Shown piece by piece: positions 57,388 through 64,000 of a DNA stretch of 64,000 nt. Made by a program: the position numbers and the translations under genes. How positions within the stretch are numbered: the stretch's first letter is position 1; every line of letters starts with the position of its first letter. The DNA is from Isoetes taiwanensis (lineage: Eukaryota; Streptophyta; Lycopodiopsida; Isoetales; Isoetaceae). Where the stretch lies: the NCBI GenBank assembly GCA_021234155.1, contig JAJEKV010000169.1:162000-225999 (forward strand), read 5' to 3'. Under the pieces are notes generated by a model. The model was given only the letters and a program-made list of their open reading frames with translations, was not told the DNA's origin and did not search any database.

Positions 57388-60300
57388 CGACACTCAGAGT
57401 GAAGAAAGGAGGAAGTGTTTACGGAGGGCGGGAAGCCATCTGGAAAGTGATCCTCACGGGGAGTGAGGGCACCATTATGGTATGTCTGGCTAATGAGATC
57501 TGGCGTGTTTGAAGAAGCGGGGAGGAGTGTTTTGGCCAGGGGCGGATCGGCATCAATAAAGCGAGGCGTACCATGTCTTCAAAGGGCGGCATGGGGCCTT
57601 GAAGAAATGTCTTGACATTCCATGAGGAGCGGTCACGGAGGCCAAAGGCGACAGCATTGCGTTGGGATTGAAAAATGGGGACGGCTGCCGATTTAAGGAG
57701 CTTAGCAAAATGCATTTGAGAGCAACACAAAATCACAGCTTGAAGATGGGTGAAGGATCCGGTGAGGTGGTGGCATTCAGAAAGGTGTCAAGACCATGAA
57801 AGCGCATCCGCCCGGCCGTTGCCAACCACGCCATTAGCAATGTAGATCCAATTCGTGGTGGTGTCGAGTGGCACCTTCTTCCCAATGTGGCCCGAACAAA
57901 GCGTGGATCCCAGGAGATCCATCCGAGATCCGAGGTGGAGTCCATCCGGCATGACCATCCATGACCTTGGTCCAAAAAGGAAGGTGCCAATCGGAAGTCA
58001 GGAACCCACGGGGCGTGGAGATGCGCCCGGCATAAGCATAGGAGAAGGAACCATGCCCGTGGGTGGGTTCTTGGCGGTCTCCACGAATTGGTGACAAGAT
58101 CCGGATCAAAGAGCTTGACACCAGCGATCCCAAAGAAAGCGAGAGTTGAGAGTTGGCGGAGGGCTATCCCCATCCCGGTGGTACCGTCTTGCTATCCAGC
58201 GAGCTTCGTAATTGATTGTATCCCGTATCGAGGTCTTTGCATATAAATTTGTGCATAGGGAAGATCCTCGGGGATGTCTAGATACTTCCTTATCATTCGC
58301 GGCGCTAAAACACTTGCGAGAGAGATAAATGATTGGCAAGCTTCGGGCATGTACTCGATGAAGAGTTTGGGTCGGCGGGATCCAAAAGATATGGATTGTT
58401 ATCCCGAAGCACCCATTGCCGCGGTGGGGTCACCACGAAAAAAGCTGGCGTGGCCCATTTCGAAGTGTTCACCCGTGTATCACCCGGATAGAAATCATGA
58501 AATATGTAAGCCATGGGCTGAACAACTCTGAAGGTGATAAAGTCCGGATCAACCACGGTGTATGAGATCAAAGACCACAAGGGCACAGCACAACCCTTTG
58601 TCTTCAATGGAGAGTTACGGCCAAATCCAAGAAAATCACCTTTGCTTTCGAGGGGAATATCCACGAGGTCCATCGCCGCCATGCCACCGAAAAGGAAGAG
58701 GTGGCGGCGAGCAACCACATAATCGTGATAGCGGGGAAGGAAGGCGGGAAGTCAAAAGGCATTCGTGAAGAAGAATGGCGGTATGGCCGTCAAGTTTGGC
58801 AAAGCCTCATCGCCAGGCCCGAATAACTTCTTTAGGCGTTGTTCAAGATCCGTATCCGGTTGTCCCGTTCTAGCGGCGTGGCCCAGTCCGGTCACCCGTT
58901 CCGCGAGAAGTGTTGACACGGGAGGAGGATTTCCCCGGAGTATTGAAGGCGAAACCGCGGCAATCTCCGCGTCATCCGGTATCTTCTCTTTACGCACCTC
59001 GTAGGCGATCTTGAAGAGAGGTGATCGAGAGGTTTGTGTAGAAAGGCGAAGGCCGTCAAGGAGGCAACTTAGCGTCCGTCTTGAAGGTTTTGAACTTGAG
59101 TGCTGAAATTTTCACAAAGTTCGGTACAAAGGCGTTGAGCTTAGCAATATCTGCGTCATTGGTACTTTCGGGGAAGCGGCTTTGGACTTGTTGTGCTCCA
59201 ATAAATTCTGAATTTCGATTGGGCTGAGCTGTTGATCTACCAAGTTGGTGACTTGAGCTTGTGCACTTTTGAGATCTGCATGAGCACAGTAAGAGAGCCG
59301 TGCTTGTCTTGAAGTTTGGCCTCAAAGTTGCAACTTGGGCGATTTGCGACTTGAAAGGTCTGGTGTCTGCCATCGAGAGCCTCTAGTGCAGTTGAACCCG
59401 CTCATAAGAGCGTCTTGGGATTCTTCTAACTTGAGAGCAGCGGCTTGAGCATCCTGGCGATTGATACAACAAGCCCGGCGAGGGTGTTGTGGTGGTGGAA
59501 GCATTTGTTGCACGGTTTGTGATGTTTGGGAAAGATGGTGTGGCCCCGGATGGTGTAGCGGAGGAGGAGGCAATGACATAGGTGTCAGGACTTTGGACAT
59601 GACCCGGGGGAGGCGGGCGTGAAGTGCCGGCTTGGTGAGTTATGGAAGGGCCGAGGTGGAATTATATGAGAATTTTGAGGTGTGGGAGGAAGTAATGTGG
59701 ATGAGGGGCTTGAAAGTGGCCTCCCCCACGAAACTTCAGAATGGAAGTGGCACCCCAGAAGGCGGTCCATTTCTTGGAGAAACGATAGAACATCATTTGG
59801 GGCCAATCTATGTGGTGGTTGGAGTGTGTACTTGGGTGAGGACCAGGTTATAGAAAGGCTTATTGATATGGGTGTTCTTGATAGAATACCCAAGGAACTT
59901 TGCCACATAAATTTAACAAAAGGTTTACGTGAGGCTTGTCGATATTGGTCGGGCGATGGACATTGGCATGATAGCGAGTGCACAAACTCGCGTGACATCG
60001 AGATCTGTATGGCGACCATGATAAACAAGGGGTGTGTAAGGGAATATGAAATACCTCAGAAATCAAATGTTGAGTCGTGGCGAAATGGTGATGCCATATC
60101 GACCCTACGATGGTGTAGCCTTACTTGCCGTTAACGATATTGGCGATGAACCGCTGCGTCAACCGGGTCGATTTGGGCCGGAAAGTTCCATTTGAGAGAA
60201 CTAAAGCTTGTGCCGTTCAGCGACTTCTTTTATTTGGGCCAACAAGGGCTTCCGGGAAAGTGAAGTAAGAAGGATCTGGTCAAAAAGAGCGGATCCTTGG

Positions 60301-61300
60301 GAAGAGTAGCTTGAAGTGTAGAAAAATCTTGGGGCAGTTTTGGTAGCGATTTGCGAGAATGAAGGAGTGATTCAAAAAGCCGAGGGATCTAAAAAGTCGA
60401 GCCATTGGAGGACAAAGGCGCTATAAGAACGAAAGGTTTTTTTAGGGCGCATTAACCGAGGGCGAAGAGGTATGAAGAGGGCTAAACCATGTCGTTGATG
60501 GTGCAGTGTCGCAAAGATGCCAAGAAGTGTATTGAGAGGCAAAATTTGGCTAAGTCCCAAAAAGCGTAAAGGAGAAGCAATGAGCGGTGAGGATGGGACG
60601 CGTGAAAAAGAAGGATCGGAGGTGACGGTTGGGCAAAGGACACACATTAATGTTCGGCCAGTGAAAAGAAGAATTGCATTCAATGCGCAACTTCGAGAGT
60701 GGGATATCTATTCGGAATGTGGCCGAAAGGTACCATGGGCTAGATATCTTGCGGGAGAAAATTCTCATTTAAGAAAAACTTGTTGCATTGCAAAACACGT
60801 TGGCAATTTGTGCGGGATTGGTCCACGTCGACAAGAGTTCCCTCGATTGGCTATATAAAAGGCACCGGGAGTAACGGCATCCGATGGCGCGGCATAGTTT
60901 CTTTATGGTTTGAGCGAGGACTATGCCCTATGCCCGTCAGGAGTGGATTACCGGCAAGATGAATTATGCGGATCTACGCCGCCACAACCCGTGGCATTCA
61001 ATGGATGGTGTGTGCGGGGATGGCTGAACATCCCGGCGAAGACCAACAGGATGGAGGTGGTTTCTTCCTTCCTTTGGGATCTGGCCAGAACCTCTACCAT
61101 CTCCTCGCATCACCTCTGCTCCGAACCCGGGGTAGAGGGTTTTCTTAGGACTTAGTAGATAGGGCTCTCGGCCGTTTTTGTATAGAAGGGCAGTGCCCAT
61201 AGCGGAAATAATTTGGAGTTGCGCCCACATTTTGTAAAAAATATGCGCCTTTCTAGTCACTTTTACTGGGTGTTTGCGTCTTGAGCTGTATACGTTTGTT
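57388..61300 (-). pseudogene. Region downstream of integrase with a decayed extra ORF
   Basis: About 3.9 kb between integrase and LTR. On the minus strand, broken frames at about 59100-58300 form a protein-like stretch (LAERVTGLGHAARTGQPDTD, VARRHLFLFGGMAAMDLVDI, FRVVQPMAYIFHDFYPGD). A Pro/Ser/His-rich and coiled-coil-like part lies at 60030-59060 (LPPPPLHHPGPHHL, QDAQAAALKLEESQDAL). Athila-type elements carry an extra ORF after pol, so an element-encoded protein is plausible. I cannot assign a family. The plus-strand frames here look like shadows. Confidence 0.4.
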
Positions 61301-62670
61301 GATTTTCCCATTTATGCGTGTGATGAAATGTTTTGAGGCGAAAACCATTAACCAATGTAGGTAATGGAGTGCCATCTAACTCACTGCCGGTTGGAAGCAG
61401 CTTGGTCTAACCACTTGAACAATTTGATAAGGGCCAAATAGCGAAACTTGAGAGTTTACGGGAAAATTTTTGTACACGGAATCATAAAGAAGAACCGTCG
61501 CCTTCTTTGAATGTTTTTTGTCTTGGGGCGTTTGTCATGTAAAGATTTTTGCAAGCTGTTGTCCATGAAGAAGAACACGAATATAAGCATCCCTTCGAAG
61601 TTCATCAAACTGTTCTAATTGATAGACCCTTTCTTTGAGTCGCGGCCGGGTGGATTATGAAGCGTGCCGATTTAAGCCAGTGTTGGAAGGATGTATTCAA
61701 GCGGCATGAGAGCTTCCCGACCATAAACCAATTTAAAAGTGTGACCGGTAGCAATCTTGAAACAAGTATTGTAGGCCCAAAGAGCGGTAGGAAGTTTTGT
61801 ACGCCAATAAATGCGGGGGCGTCACAAATTTTCTTGAGAATGGTGACCCGAGTTTTGTTGGTGCTTTTCACATGAAACCATTACCTTGAGGATAGTAAGG
61901 TGTGCTCTTGTGATGATGTATCGGGGAGATAATCCGTCCCGGCTCCTTGATAGTATGAAGGATGAAATGAACACCACGGTCCTTTGACCAGCTCTCATTA
62001 GAGGCGGCCGAATCAGCGTGATAATTTGTTGATAGAGGACTCTAGGCGTACTTGCTTTGCGGTGTTATGCGGAAGTGCACAAGCTTCCGCCCATTTGGTG
62101 GCGTGGTCGGTGAAACCGGTATGTATCGAACGCGGGTGTGCGGCGGGAGAGATCTATAGGTCCCACAAAGTCCATTCCCCATTTGTGAAGGGAAGTGGCG
62201 TGGCGGCCGGCGTCAAAGGAAAGAGCGTCCGCGGGCGTGGGAGCCCCAATCCCGTGGCAAAGCGTCCACGCGTCTTGGCGTGATGGCGTGAGCATCTTTG
62301 AAGAGCGTGGCCAATAATACCCGCGAGAAGGATTTTGCGTCGTGGTGGTGTCACCATGAAAATGACCACCACCTAGCCCTTGATGAGCTTCTCGAACAAT
62401 ATCACGGAACTTCATGAGGGTAGAACCACGGCGTCGAAGGATGGTGTCCTTACCTTTTGTAGGGATGTCCCCGCAACCATGGTGTAGTCCGCGGACCTCT
62501 CTGGAGAAATTGATAAGCGGCAGGATTATGTAAGGAAGGCGTCGTCTTACGGGGAAGAGCACACGTGAGGAGAATGCTGGCTGAAAATCATGGAACCAAT
62601 GTGGTGTTGCCGTTACTAAAAAGAGCTGAGCATCGGGGAAAGGCGTCACGAGACTCCGGTTGAGGATCAT
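61301..62670 (-). pseudogene. Integrase of the Tat/Athila-like element (broken)
   Basis: In sense order: zinc-binding remnant with GGGHFHGD, GYYWP and a broken Cys pair (near 62370-62270), the core start WGMDFVGPIDL (near 62165), then C-terminal motifs LVYGREAIMPLEY (61730-61690), ELRRDAYIRVLLHGQQLAK (61610-61540) and a GPYQIVQVV-type end near 61430. Frameshifts throughout. Confidence 0.65.
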
Positions 62671-64000
62671 GTGTGGATGCGTGAAAAGATAATCCAGGAC
62701 TACATGAGATTTGCGGCCTTATGAGCGATTTCAAAAAAACAGCAATTCTTGAAGAAGAAAAGGACCCAACGAGCAATGCGGCCCGTGGTGGACTTGTTGA
62801 TCAAATAGAGGAGTGCTTGGTGGTCCACAAAGAACTTGATTTGGCTGCCCAAAAGGTAATGGCGAGGCGTTGGACCGCGATGAAAATGAGACCCAAAGCT
62901 TCCGCGCTCGTCTTGAGGAAATAGTTCGCTTCAGCCGGTGAGTTTTACCGGTGGCGTAGCGATTTGGTGTGTCGGTTAGTCGCATCATATTCTTGAGAAA
63001 AACGGCTCAATAGCAAGCGCAAAGAGACATCTACATGAACATGAAAGGGCTTGTCCCATTGAGGAGGAACAAGAACCGGTGCACGAGTAAAGCAAAAGCT
63101 TCATTTGTTGGAAAGCAAAGCACCGGGAATTCCAAGCCGGGTGGATTAAGTCACCGTGAGTTTATGAATGGGATGCGCAATGGCCGCTAGTCCAGGTATG
63201 AAGGTGGGAGTAATAATTGACCTTACCCAGGGAAAGAAGCGTGTCTCCTTGATATTGGGGGGTGCTTGAGCCTTGAGCACCTGGCGATTTTGGCCGGGAT
63301 GCAGCTTTGATACGCGACAACATGGCCCCTGACGAGAACACGGGGGTGGCCTTAAAGGTGCATTTCGGAGGATTGAGACTAATCTGGGACTCATCACATT
63401 TACGGAAGGCGAGTTCCAATTTATCCAAATGGTCAGCCATGGGCTGTAGGCCGAGTCATCTTGAAAAATTTGCAGAAGGGATTTTCCTTCATGAAATCAT
63501 GAAAAACGAGAGCATGATGCGTTGAAGCGTGGATGGAGAGTTTGATAATCCAAAAGGAACCACCTTGTAGGCAAAAGTGCCCCCCGGTGGTGAAAGTAGT
63601 CTTGAGTTGATCGATTCTTTTGATTGAGATCTGATTGTAGCCCGAAAAACCATCCATGAAGGAGTACATCTCATGTCCGGCCACCTCTTCGAACCCGGTG
63701 CGTGAAGGGAAGTGGAAAAAATGATCACGCTTCAAGTAGCTTTGAGAGTTTCGATAGTCCACCTGAGGAGGCGGATCTTACCATTGTGTTTAAGGACCAA
63801 TGGCGATGGGGCTCACCCATTGAATGTTTGACCTCATAGATCAAACTGCGGCAAGGTTTGTCAATTTCGCCTTGGCGATCCGCGGTGGAGTAGGGTTGAG
63901 CACATGCTTGTCGTTGCTACAGCGGTGTGCATTTGATTTGGTAGGAATGGTGGTTCCCCAAGCTTTGTTGATTCCCGAAGGTCTTTGTAACTCGGTGAAA
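62671..64000 (-). pseudogene. Reverse transcriptase / RNase H of the Tat/Athila-like element (broken, runs off the edge)
   Basis: RT motifs in sense order: WVSPIAIGP near 63820, VDYRNSQSYLKRDHF (63765-63720), EMYSFMDGFSGYNQISI (63675-63625), FAYKVVPFGLSNSPSTLQR (63580-63525), then KLELAFRKC and SLNPPKCTF in the connection region (63425-63350). RNase H follows to about 62700 in badly shifted frames. Motif wording is that of non-chromovirus Tat/Athila elements. Confidence 0.75.

Larger units (their letters stand above)
56791..64000 (-). mobile_element. Ty3/gypsy element of Tat/Athila-like type, 3' part, nested in copy 2
   Basis: Minus-strand element entering from the right edge: RT (from 64000), RNase H, integrase, a 3.9-kb region after integrase, polypurine tract (57387-57376) and 3' LTR (57375-56791). 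There is no chromodomain. Its LTR edge falls inside the H3-like ORF of copy 2, so it inserted there. The 5-bp target duplication is expected to be GAGTC (56786-56790); its partner is outside the window. Confidence 0.7.

Noticed and set aside
60517-61155. Plus-strand ORFs in the Tat/Athila-like region
   Set aside because: They lie antisense to the element, overlap one another in frames, and resemble no protein; probably shadows.
1-64000. CRISPR arrays, rRNA or canonical tRNA genes
   Set aside because: No regularly spaced short repeats, rRNA-like blocks or complete cloverleaf with both boxes were seen; the one A/B-box pair belongs to a SINE-like repeat.

Overview
The window looks like nuclear DNA from a land plant with a repeat-rich genome. 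It has two plant-type genes (topoisomerase VI subunit A and an intron-containing Tim17/Tim22/Tim23-family translocase) scattered among nested LTR retrotransposons, LINEs, hAT-like elements and a SINE. It also carries an intronless GH25 lysozyme. GH25 genes are typical of bacteria and fungi, and horizontal transfer to a lycophyte has been reported. The small number of genes and this GH25 gene make a fern or lycophyte plausible, but the sequence does not settle the lineage.

Layout. 1-5.3 kb: two decayed minus-strand LINE copies, a tRNA-derived SINE, and an 808-bp hAT-like MITE splitting one LINE. 6.26-7.57 kb (-): TOP6A with one frameshift at the start of the Toprim domain. 11.19-12.30 kb (-): a four-exon TIM22/PRAT gene. 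12.3-22 kb: mostly non-coding, with small tandem repeats, a pair of palindromic repeat segments and an exon-like fragment. 22.08-27.24 kb: a Ty3/gypsy chromovirus with both LTRs and a near-matching 5-bp target duplication. 27.98-28.41 kb: a foldback MITE with a perfect 8-bp duplication. 28.7-38 kb (-): a second Ty3/gypsy element, split by a 3.24-kb hAT-like element that carries host gene fragments. 39.0-39.9 kb (+): the GH25 gene, followed by a LINE ORF1 fragment and a duplicate of the GH25 3' end. 44.2-56.8 kb (-): a third Ty3/gypsy element with a 3.5-kb LTR. 56.8-64 kb (-): a non-chromodomain, Tat/Athila-like element inserted into it, running off the right edge.

The most notable observation concerns the Ty3/gypsy family at 28.7-38 kb and 44.2-56.8 kb. 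Both copies carry, upstream of gag and in the same orientation, two extra coding modules: a protein ending in a histone H3 fold, then an unrecognised ORF of about 500 codons that aligns between the copies. The copies are diverged and independently broken, yet share the order H3-like / unknown ORF / gag / pol / chromodomain. A single retrotransposon lineage with a captured H3 fold explains this better than chance. The copies seen here are too damaged to be active.

The two housekeeping genes look conventional apart from the TOP6A frameshift. The GH25 gene has an intact catalytic core and secretion signal. Its 5' end has been remodelled by 54-bp tandem repeats that add in-frame upstream ATGs.
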